Shown in pieces: positions 7,505 to 13,774 of a stretch of 14,065 nt of DNA (its first letter is position 1; the number at the start of each line of letters is the position of its first letter). A program made the translations under genes and the position numbers. The notes beneath the pieces were generated by a model. It had not been told where the DNA came from. It made no database searches and was given only the letters and a program-made list of their open reading frames with translations. This DNA is from Clostridiales bacterium (GTDB lineage: Bacteria; Bacillota_A; Clostridia; Oscillospirales; Oscillospiraceae): positions 1 to 14,065 of the forward strand of contig DXUR01000037.1 of assembly GCA_019417795.1 (NCBI GenBank), read 5' to 3'.

Positions 7505-8629
7505 TTAGAATCCTTTAATGATATTCAAATATAGCTCTGCCGCATAATCAACTGTAAACCGTTTTGCCTTGTCAGAAAAATCTGCTGCATCATATCGCTG
7601 CGCAAGCGCCGTTTTAATTGCATCTGCCAGTGCATCTACATTTTCCCGCTCACACAGTACGCCAAACTTTCCGATGCCAGCCGTTTCCATGATCTCTCTC
7701 GGCCCGCCACTCTCACAGTCAGTCGCAGCACAGGGCAATCCGCAGGCTATTGCTTCTACTAAAACATTGCCAAACGCCTCTTTTCGAGAGGATAACACGA
7801 AAAGATCTGCGCTCTTCATAAACGAATACACACGGTCGGTATAGCCGTACAGATCCACATCGGCCTGCGTGCCATGCTCCGCAATCTTCTCCAGCAGCAT
7901 CTCCCTTTGCTCGCCCTCGCCAAGGATGATCAGCTTGATTTTCTGCTCCTTACGCACTATAGCCACGGCGTCGATTAAATTGTCAAACGCCTTTTCTTGT
8001 ACCAAGCGACCTGCTGCCAACAGGAGCCGGTATCCATCTGCTTTTGCCCTGACAAACGGGTGTTCCGTTTCCGGCTGTGCGCTGCGGATCATATCCGGAT
8101 CGATCAACGGATGATGGATCACCCTCGCCCTGTCTTTTCTGACAGAATAATGGTCAATGATATCGAGCATTGCGGGTGTATGCGCCGCAGTGACCACATC
8201 TGCAAATCGGTAAAACAGGCGATTTACAAAATAGACTGCTTTATGGTAGCATCCGCCACCCTTAAGCAGCGAGCATTTGTTGTCGTTGATCAGTATGACT
8301 TTCACCTTTGGATTCAGTGCCTTTAGAAAAGCTGCTACTGTACACGCCAGTCCCGGTGCGGCAATGATCGCCGCATCCGGATTTCTGCACATGTACCCTG
8401 CGATCTGCGGCATGGCCATAAAGACCTTCAGATCGCCGCGATAACGGCGCTTGGCAAAATCATATACCGTGCATTCCTGCGGGACCAGCGTGCGCATTTC
8501 GCCGCACGCATCTGCGATCAGAAAATCGACCTCTGCTCCCTGCGCCAGCATTCCCCGCGCCAGATTGACCATTACGCGCTGCACGCCGCCGTTTACTGCG
8601 CTCTGCATCAGCAATGCTGCTTTTTTCAT
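7505..8629 (-). CDS. Glycosyltransferase family 4 protein (first in order from the Wzy-like gene)
   Basis: This 374-residue protein has the GT-B fold of CAZy family GT4. Evidence includes the N-terminal GGVQR (14-18) acceptor-side loop, GRLVQEKAFDNLI (207-219) at the start of the nucleotide-sugar domain, LGEGEQR (236-242), and the E-x7-E retaining motif in EAFGNVLVEAIACGLP (E284, E292). It should transfer a sugar from an NDP- or GDP-sugar onto the lipid-linked repeat unit on the cytoplasmic face of the membrane. There is no transmembrane segment. Its ATG overlaps the preceding glycosyltransferase's TGA by 4 nt (8626-8629), an AGGGG lies 7 nt upstream, and its stop is 3 nt from the Wzy-like start. 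Donor and linkage cannot be deduced. Confidence 0.92.
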   Translation of the reverse strand: MKKAALLMQSAVNGGVQRVMVNLARGMLAQGAEVDFLIADACGEMRTLVPQECTVYDFAKRRYRGDLKVFMAMPQIAGYMCRNPDAAIIAAPGLACTVAAFLKALNPKVKVILINDNKCSLLKGGGCYHKAVYFVNRLFYRFADVVTAAHTPAMLDIIDHYSVRKDRARVIHHPLIDPDMIRSAQPETEHPFVRAKADGYRLLLAAGRLVQEKAFDNLIDAVAIVRKEQKIKLIILGEGEQREMLLEKIAEHGTQADVDLYGYTDRVYSFMKSADLFVLSSRKEAFGNVLVEAIACGLPCAATDCESGGPREIMETAGIGKFGVLCERENVDALADAIKTALAQRYDAADFSDKAKRFTVDYAAELYLNIIKGF

Positions 8630-9765
8630 TCTGCCGCCCCTGCCGCTTCATAAATTTTTTTCATCTCAGCTTTTACAACATCCAATTCGAACCCTTTCAC
8701 TCTTTCCTGTGCCGCAGTACGCAGCCGCTCTCGCAGCCCAGGATTTTCCCGCATTTTGCAGATCGCCGCCGCCACGCTTTCCGGCGTATTCTCCGCAATC
8801 GATCCTGTAACCCCATCTTCAATCAGGTCCGTATTTCCGCGAATCGCAGAGCATACAACTGGCAGATTGCAGGCCATTGCCTCCATCAGCGCTACCGGCA
8901 ATCCCTCTTGATGTGACATAAATACAAACAGATCACAGCTGCCGCATATTGCTGGAATGTCATTTCGATAGCCAAGGAAGTAAACTTGCTCTGTAAGGCC
9001 AAGCTCTGCCGTAAGATGCTTCAGTTCCGTCTCCAAAATTCCTCTGCCGCATATTACATATTTGATCCCATCGAGTTTTCCCATCTGCTTCAGCACAGAT
9101 AATGCGCAGAGGACTACCTCATGATTCTTGCGCGGAATCAGTTCTCCAACCGACAGCAGTGCAAAATCGTTCTGTCCAACACCGATCTCCGCTCGTTTTT
9201 CCGTTCGATTGACGCAGCCAGTATTGAATTTTTTCAAATCAACACCAACCCCCGGCACGTAGCAGACCTTGCTGGCCTTGAAGCCCTGCGCCCGCTCATA
9301 ATCCTCCTGATTGATGGTAATCAGAATATCAGTATACCGAGCCAACCATTTTTCGACCGGATAGTATATAAGCCAGTTAAGCGCTGGTGCGCCCGTATAA
9401 AAGTGGAACCCATGCGCCGTATAAATTACCCTCGTTCCCTGTTTCCGTGCTTTTCTGGCCGCAAGGCGGGTCAACATGGCACCTACGGGCGTATGACAAT
9501 GAATGATATCATACTGCCCGCCATCGATTACCCGCTTCAGGCATTTATAAGCTTTTAAATTTCTGGATGTTAAAGGATTCCTTTCAAAGGGAATGTCATA
9601 GTATGTATCGCAGTAGGGTATATGGCACTCGTCCGGGTCGTCGAAGTCGTTTTTTGCTGCAACCGCTGTCTCCCATCCCATTTCTTTGAACATTCTCAGA
9701 TACGGGATGTGGAATTCCATGATATGCGTCTTAACAACCGTTGCGACAAAAAGAACCTTTTTCAT
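8626..9765 (-). CDS. Glycosyltransferase family 4 protein (EpsD-like capsular/EPS glycosyltransferase)
   Basis: Starting from the ATG at 9765 this is a 379-residue GT4 enzyme. It shows VLFVATVVKTH at 4-14, IIHCHTPVG (87-95), YTAHGFHFY (115-123), GELIPRKNH (207-215), and EGLPVALMEAMACNLP (287-302) with the E-x7-E pair. The HTPVG and AHGFHFY motifs are typical of the EpsD-like GT4 group in Firmicutes EPS clusters, which extends the lipid-linked repeat unit in the cytoplasm. A longer frame reaches an ATG at 9786. I prefer 9765 because AGGAG at 9773-9777 sits 7 nt in front of it and because MKKVLFV is the usual N-terminus. It is separated from galE by 65 nt containing a hairpin and overlaps the next glycosyltransferase by 4 nt. 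Confidence 0.92.
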   Translation of the reverse strand: MKKVLFVATVVKTHIMEFHIPYLRMFKEMGWETAVAAKNDFDDPDECHIPYCDTYYDIPFERNPLTSRNLKAYKCLKRVIDGGQYDIIHCHTPVGAMLTRLAARKARKQGTRVIYTAHGFHFYTGAPALNWLIYYPVEKWLARYTDILITINQEDYERAQGFKASKVCYVPGVGVDLKKFNTGCVNRTEKRAEIGVGQNDFALLSVGELIPRKNHEVVLCALSVLKQMGKLDGIKYVICGRGILETELKHLTAELGLTEQVYFLGYRNDIPAICGSCDLFVFMSHQEGLPVALMEAMACNLPVVCSAIRGNTDLIEDGVTGSIAENTPESVAAAICKMRENPGLRERLRTAAQERVKGFELDVVKAEMKKIYEAAGAAE

Positions 9766-9772
9766 TCTTTTT

Positions 9773-9777
9773 CTCCT
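9773..9777 (-). promoter_or_regulatory. Shine-Dalgarno site deciding the start of the upstream GT4 gene
   Basis: AGGAG on the minus strand, 7 nt before the ATG at 9763-9765, selects that start. The in-frame ATG 21 nt further upstream has only the galE-GT4 hairpin and galE tail in front of it. Confidence 0.75.
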
Positions 9778-9787
9778 ACTTGTCAAA

Positions 9788-9823
9788 GCGGCCCAGGCTC
9801 ACATCTCAAAGGGCCTGAGCCGC
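9788..9823 (-). promoter_or_regulatory. Intercistronic hairpin between galE and the GT4 gene (weak terminator or processing site)
   Basis: Read on the minus strand, bases 9823-9813 (GCGGCTCAGGC) pair with 9798-9788 (GCCTGGGCCGC) to give an 11-bp stem with one G-U pair and a 14-nt loop. It is followed by only TTTG rather than a long U-run. A shorter alternative stem can form between TGAGCC (9821-9816 side) and GGCTCA (9801-9796 side). It begins 7 nt after the galE stop. A fully efficient terminator is unlikely, given the poor T-tract and the lack of any evident promoter before the next ATG. Partial termination, mRNA stabilisation or an RNA-processing site between galE and the downstream genes are all possible. 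Confidence 0.55.
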
Positions 9824-9830
9824 CATCTTT

Positions 9831-10850
9831 TTATAACTTCACCTTATCTTTGCAATGCTGCTGCCATCTCCATGCATCGCTGCACATTTCTACAATATCT
9901 TTTTCTGTCTGCCAGTTCAGCATAACCTTTGCTTTTTTCGTATCTGCATAACAGACGTCTAAATCTCCTGCACGTCTCGGTGCAATGGTGTAAGGGATTT
10001 TAACTCCATTGGCTTTTTCAAAGGCATGGATAACCTCCAGCACACTGTATCCCTTTCCTGCGCCAAGGTTGATTGCTTCATATCCCGTATGATTCATAGC
10101 ATATTGCAGTGCCGCCGCGTGTCCTTTGGCCAGATCGACCACATGTACATAATCCCGCACCCCGGTACCGTCCGGTGTCTGGTAATCATCGCCGAACACT
10201 GAAAGCTCCGACAACACCCCAGCTGCCACCTGCGTAATATATGGCATTAGATTATTAGGAATCCCATTTGGCTTTTCGCCCAGCACACCGCTTTTGTGTG
10301 CGCCAATGGGATTAAAATACCGCAGTGAAACCACTGACATTTCTGGGTCAGCAGTAGAAACATCCTGTAAAATACGCTCAAGAATATGCTTTGTCCATCC
10401 GTATGGACTTGTGCACTCGCCAGTCGGCATACTTTCTGTAAACGGGACTTTTGCATTTTTTCCGTAAACGGTTGCCGAAGAGCTGAAAATAATACGCTTG
10501 ACATTTTTTTCCTGCATAACCTCCAATAAGGTCAGCATTGTATCGATATTATTACGATAATACATCAGCGGCTTGTGTACCGACTCTCCAACCGCTTTGA
10601 ATCCCGCAAAATGAATTACCGCATCGACTTGATTCTCAGAAAAGATGCGTAACATTGATGTACCATCTGCCGCATCAGCCTGATAAAAGCGAACTTTTTT
10701 TCCCGTAATTTTCTCAATTCGTTCAATTACATCTTTGTCACTGTTTGCTAAATTGTCCACCAAAATAACGTTCTCTCCGGTGTTTAGCAATTCTACCGCC
10801 GTGTGCGAGCCTATAAAGCCCGTGCCTCCAGTCAGCAGGATATTTGCCAT
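9831..10850 (-). CDS. galE: UDP-glucose 4-epimerase
   Basis: This 339-residue short-chain dehydrogenase/reductase of the extended type has the normal GalE length. The NAD-binding motif is TGGTGFIGSH (G8, G11, G14). HFAGFKAVGES (80-90), SSSATVYG (123-130, with the catalytic Ser), and the catalytic pair Y150-x3-K154 in SPYGWTK all match GalE closely. C-terminal NLGAGKGYSVLEV and the APRRAGDLDVCYAD segment are also characteristic. It interconverts UDP-glucose and UDP-galactose (some homologues also the N-acetyl forms) in the cytosol and here supplies galactose-type donors to the glycosyltransferases. GGAGGGG lies 8 nt upstream. The gene is set apart from its neighbours by 151 nt upstream (a palindrome-ended element) and 65 nt downstream (a hairpin). 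It may therefore be an insertion into the cluster or have its own regulation. Confidence 0.97.
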   Translation of the reverse strand: MANILLTGGTGFIGSHTAVELLNTGENVILVDNLANSDKDVIERIEKITGKKVRFYQADAADGTSMLRIFSENQVDAVIHFAGFKAVGESVHKPLMYYRNNIDTMLTLLEVMQEKNVKRIIFSSSATVYGKNAKVPFTESMPTGECTSPYGWTKHILERILQDVSTADPEMSVVSLRYFNPIGAHKSGVLGEKPNGIPNNLMPYITQVAAGVLSELSVFGDDYQTPDGTGVRDYVHVVDLAKGHAAALQYAMNHTGYEAINLGAGKGYSVLEVIHAFEKANGVKIPYTIAPRRAGDLDVCYADTKKAKVMLNWQTEKDIVEMCSDAWRWQQHCKDKVKL

Positions 10851-10858
10851 TCCTTTTT

Positions 10859-10865
10859 CCCCTCC
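10859..10865 (-). promoter_or_regulatory. galE Shine-Dalgarno site
   Basis: GGAGGGG on the minus strand, 8 nt before the galE ATG (10848-10850), is the strongest ribosome binding site in the minus-strand cluster. The gene is thus translated on its own rather than by coupling. Confidence 0.75.
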
Positions 10866-10882
10866 ATACTTTTATTTCGCAA

Positions 10883-11000
10883 AGGGTTGAGCAAAACGCG
10901 AGTTTTGCAAAATTGAGTAACAATATATAGCGTTCAAACAAGCTGAATAGCACTGTTTATTGTATAGCCTTATGAGCAAATCGAAGTTTTGCTCAACTCT
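10883..11000. repeat. 118-bp palindrome-ended intergenic element (two nested hairpins)
   Basis: The ends are inverted repeats. Bases 10886-10897 (GTTGAGCAAAAC) and 10986-10997 (GTTTTGCTCAAC) match perfectly over 12 bp, and the match extends to 15 bp (10883-10897 with 10986-11000) with one G-U-compatible mismatch. Each end is also a local hairpin: GCAAAAC-GCGA-GTTTTGC at 10891-10908 and TGAGCAAA-TCGAAGT-TTTGCTCA at 10973-10995. The two hairpins are imperfect direct copies of each other. The ~64 bp between them are AT-rich with no coding potential seen. The element fills the gap from the stop codon of the sugar transferase gene almost to the galE ribosome binding site. It could be a small MITE/REP-like element, or a leader RNA able to switch between one long stem and two short ones. 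No clear target-site duplication or U-run is present. Confidence 0.6.
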
Positions 11001-11001
11001 G

Positions 11002-12465
11002 TTATTTCGCATACACACTATTTTCTATCGTTATCTTTTTATTCTCTGAAGACTTGTTTTCATGCGTCTCCTCTACAGCCGCGGTAATCTGTCCTTCTGC
11101 CACACCTTCAGTGCTCTCCGACATAAAAAGGATTTTCACCGTTGCAAAGCAAATCTTTAAATCTTCCATCACACTTGGATTTGCCAAATACATCAAATCC
11201 ATTTTCAGTTTATCATAAGGTTGAGTGTTGTACTTTCCATATACTTGTGCGTAACCGGTTAGCCCAGCTTTTGCTTGTAACCGGAGACGAAATTCCGGCA
11301 TGCTCTCCTCATACTGAGCCGCAATTTCAGGTCTTTCCGGTCGAGGTCCAACGACAGACAAATCTCCTCGCAAAATATCAATCAGCTGTGGTAACTCATC
11401 AATTCGAGTCTTGCGAATAAAACGCCCAACGCGCGTAATCCTGTCATCATTCTCACCGGTAGAAAGCCTTGCCACTCCATCTCGCTCAGCATCCACTCTC
11501 ATGCTTCGAAATTTATGTATTTTGAATATTCTGCCATCCTTGGTCAAGCGATCCTGCGTATAAAACACAGGTCCTCCATCATCAATTTTAATTGCAATTG
11601 CCGTAATCAATAAAAATGGAGAGAGTACAATCAAAGCCAATCCGGATGCCACAATGTCAAAGCATCTTTTAAAAAGAAGATACCATGGCGATGGATGATA
11701 TCGTCCGACTTGAAGCACAGGGAGATGAAACATGTGTACCTGCCGCGCACTGCGCATAATGGTATCTCCAATACGCGGAGTAACATAAACTTCGATATCA
11801 TTGTCCACACAATACTTCAGAATTTCATTGCGTGCACTGCTGCTTACATCGCTCAAGAAAACTGTTTCGACATCCTTAAGCACAGAAATATCTCTGATAC
11901 AAGTCTGTGTATCCATCGTAAAATCGACTTGGAATCGATTCTTTAGACCGTATTGATCAATCAGACTGTCTATCCCCTCTCTCCCACCAAAAATGATTGC
12001 TGACCTCTTCGGGGGAAAATTTACAAGATACCATTTTCCTGTTGTCAGGCACCACAATGCCGCAATCGCTGTATGCACAACAAACATCGCAAGCACGGGT
12101 CGTATATCTGCCGCCCTTCTTTCCAGCAAGCAAGTCACGCAAAACATGATTGCATCTGTAATAAAAAGTGAAAGTGTCTGACTGTATATAGTCTCAGAAA
12201 AGCCTTGGAGTCGAATGTCAAATGCATTGTAAGCATTGCAAAGTAAAAAGTAAATCAAGCTAAATAATGCTATTACAAACCAATCGCCATGGAAATAAAA
12301 TGGAATATATATTTTCTCTGCATAAAATACAAACCAACATATTCCAAAAACTGCTGTCATGGCAGCAATACTGAAAAGCTGTATAACTGCCAGCGTTAGA
12401 TCGTGTCTGAATCTTACCATTCCTACCGGCCTCTTGTCTTTATGTCTGTCTTTATCTCCACTCAT
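11002..12465 (-). CDS. Polyprenyl-phosphate sugar-1-phosphate transferase (WbaP/WcaJ-type, repeat-unit initiating enzyme)
   Basis: This 487-residue polyisoprenyl-phosphate hexose-1-phosphate transferase has about four N-terminal TM helices (roughly 22-48, 62-80, 98-115 and 122-142) and a central soluble region (155-255). The C-terminal catalytic domain opens with KRCFDI (266-271), which leads into a re-entrant membrane helix (272-292). GGPVFYTQDR (297-306), KFRSM (318-322), the catalytic DE in DELPQ (356-360) and GDLSVVGPRPERPE (367-380) follow. It transfers a hexose-1-phosphate from a UDP-sugar to undecaprenyl phosphate and so starts the repeat unit. After about residue 450 a hydrophilic tail of some 35 residues is unusual for the family. 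The start is uncertain: the ATG at 12465 has no good Shine-Dalgarno, while an in-frame ATG at 12420 (residue 16, just before TM1) has AAGAGG 9 nt upstream. It heads the polysaccharide genes. Confidence 0.93.
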   Translation of the reverse strand: MSGDKDRHKDKRPVGMVRFRHDLTLAVIQLFSIAAMTAVFGICWFVFYAEKIYIPFYFHGDWFVIALFSLIYFLLCNAYNAFDIRLQGFSETIYSQTLSLFITDAIMFCVTCLLERRAADIRPVLAMFVVHTAIAALWCLTTGKWYLVNFPPKRSAIIFGGREGIDSLIDQYGLKNRFQVDFTMDTQTCIRDISVLKDVETVFLSDVSSSARNEILKYCVDNDIEVYVTPRIGDTIMRSARQVHMFHLPVLQVGRYHPSPWYLLFKRCFDIVASGLALIVLSPFLLITAIAIKIDDGGPVFYTQDRLTKDGRIFKIHKFRSMRVDAERDGVARLSTGENDDRITRVGRFIRKTRIDELPQLIDILRGDLSVVGPRPERPEIAAQYEESMPEFRLRLQAKAGLTGYAQVYGKYNTQPYDKLKMDLMYLANPSVMEDLKICFATVKILFMSESTEGVAEGQITAAVEETHENKSSENKKITIENSVYAK

Positions 12466-12481
12466 AAGTTAAAATCTCGCA

Positions 12482-12487
12482 ATTATA
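12482..12487 (-). promoter_or_regulatory. Candidate -10 box for the polysaccharide operon
   Basis: A perfect TATAAT on the minus strand lies immediately beyond the U-tract of the SLH-gene terminator and 16 nt before the ATG at 12465. No good -35 hexamer stands 16-18 nt upstream, because that space is occupied by the terminator stem. If it is used, transcription would start near 12475. That leaves about 10 nt of leader for the ATG at 12465 but about 55 nt for the better-equipped ATG at 12420. Confidence 0.35.
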
Positions 12488-12489
12488 TG

Positions 12490-12524
12490 GAAAAAGCCCC
12501 GCCTCTTTTTGCGGCGGGGCTTTT
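12490..12524 (-). terminator. Intrinsic terminator of the SLH-protein gene
   Basis: Bases 12524-12513 and 12503-12492 form a perfect 12-bp stem (AAAAGCCCCGCC with its complement) around a 9-nt loop. On the minus strand the stem is GC-rich at its core and ends in TTTTT. It begins 34 nt after the SLH stop codon and separates that gene from the polysaccharide cluster. Flanking A and T runs would let it act weakly on the other strand too. Confidence 0.9.
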
Positions 12525-12558
12525 CCGCATACTTTTTCTCTATCTTCGGTCGCTGCTC

Positions 12559-13773
12559 TTACAGCTGCGTCCAGATTTCGTTCTGGCGGCTCGCATCAAA
12601 GCGGTAGCCATGGTTTGTGGTGGCTTCAACCACGTCGATAAGCCCCCAGAAGCTCTCGCTCACGTCAGGGAAGCGCTTGCCGACGCCTGCCTTGATCGCA
12701 GCAGAGTCACCCAGTCTTCCCAGCACACGGTTGACAATTGCCGCCGCTTCCGTGCGCGTGATCTTTGCATCGGGGTTGAACTTGCCTGTGCCATCGCCAA
12801 GGATCCAGCCGTAGCTCACAGCCGTAGAAATGGAGCTGTAGGCCCAGTGGGTTTCCGGAACGTCGGTAAAGCTCACGCTGCCGCTCGAGGCCTTTGCAAA
12901 GCGGGTACAGATCGCAGTGAATTCCGCACGCGTGATCGCGCGCTCCGGCTCAAACGTCGTCTCGCTCGTGCCGTTGATGATGCCGCTCGATGCCAGCACG
13001 CCGACAGCCGTCGCATACCATGCGTTCTCCTTGACATCGCCAAAGGTCTTCGTGATCGCAACGTTCCGGTCACGGAGCAGACGGTAGAACATCTGCGCAA
13101 CCTCTGCACGGGTGATGGAGTCGTTCGGACGGAACATGCCCTTGTCATCGCCGACCATGAACGCCGCATGATCGTCAGTATCCAAAACCTTCGAAACGCC
13201 CGTATCATCGGGGTTTGCCGGCGTGGGCTTCGTCTCGCCCGTCGTATACTCCTTGAGCGTAAAGGAAACGACATAGGTATTGCCGCGCGCGGGGTCGCCC
13301 TCGGAAACATTCGCCGGCGTGTAGGAGAGCTGATAAAGCGTCCCCACCGTCAGCGCATCGGGCGTCGTAGTCAGGTCGACAAGCTTGTTCTTCAAATCGA
13401 CCGTTTCAGCCGCAGTATTCGCATTCACGATCGTCGGGTCGGCCTGATAGGCTGCGACCCAGCTCGCCCAGCGGTTGTTGTTATAAGCGCTCAGGCCATC
13501 GTCCATGACCTGCTTCATCGCACGGGAAGCAAAGGTTCTCAGCGAGCCGTCGCCCCTGTCGTACTTGCTGTTGATGACCTGCACCACCGCGCCGGTCAGG
13601 CTGTCGCTGTCGATGCTCAGATACCCGCTCGTACCGGTCACGGTGCGATGCGGCACATTCGTCTCTGTGATCGTCAGCTCAAGGTAATACCGCGTGGTCG
13701 CCAGCGCCGCCTGCGGCACAAGCAGCCCCAGCAGCATAACAAGTGCCAGCGCCATTGTGATCTTACGTTTCAT
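12559..13773 (-). CDS. Secreted S-layer homology (SLH) domain protein
   Basis: The 404-residue protein has a classic signal peptide: KRK, a hydrophobic core, and likely cleavage after ALA at 25. A domain I do not recognise follows (26-180) and contains beta-rich segments, then a Pro/Thr-rich linker (180-191). Three SLH repeats come next: about 193-235 with ITRAEVAQMFYRLL, 243-294 with FGDV...ITRAE, and 302-352 with FTDVPETHWAY...ITRTE. A C-terminal tail from FPDVSESFWG (368-377) ends in IWTQL, as in many clostridial SLH proteins. SLH domains bind secondary cell-wall polysaccharides non-covalently, often pyruvylated ones, so this protein should sit on the outer wall. The third repeat has TRTE instead of TRAE. 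The ATG is 1 nt after the stop of the preceding gene, suggesting co-translation. AAGGA lies 10 nt upstream. A strong terminator follows. The gene is clearly more GC-rich than the polysaccharide genes. Confidence 0.92.
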   Translation of the reverse strand: MKRKITMALALVMLLGLLVPQAALATTRYYLELTITETNVPHRTVTGTSGYLSIDSDSLTGAVVQVINSKYDRGDGSLRTFASRAMKQVMDDGLSAYNNNRWASWVAAYQADPTIVNANTAAETVDLKNKLVDLTTTPDALTVGTLYQLSYTPANVSEGDPARGNTYVVSFTLKEYTTGETKPTPANPDDTGVSKVLDTDDHAAFMVGDDKGMFRPNDSITRAEVAQMFYRLLRDRNVAITKTFGDVKENAWYATAVGVLASSGIINGTSETTFEPERAITRAEFTAICTRFAKASSGSVSFTDVPETHWAYSSISTAVSYGWILGDGTGKFNPDAKITRTEAAAIVNRVLGRLGDSAAIKAGVGKRFPDVSESFWGLIDVVEATTNHGYRFDASRQNEIWTQL

Positions 13774-13774
13774 T

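Noticed and set aside
10909..10972. A promoter for galE in the AT-rich core of the palindromic element
   Set aside because: On the minus strand TACAAT and TATATT resemble -10 boxes, but neither has a convincing -35 at 16-18 nt, so no promoter is called.
10883..11000. CRISPR-like repeat arrangement from the two similar hairpins
   Set aside because: Only two imperfect copies of about 22 nt occur, they form inverted ends, and no cas genes are nearby.
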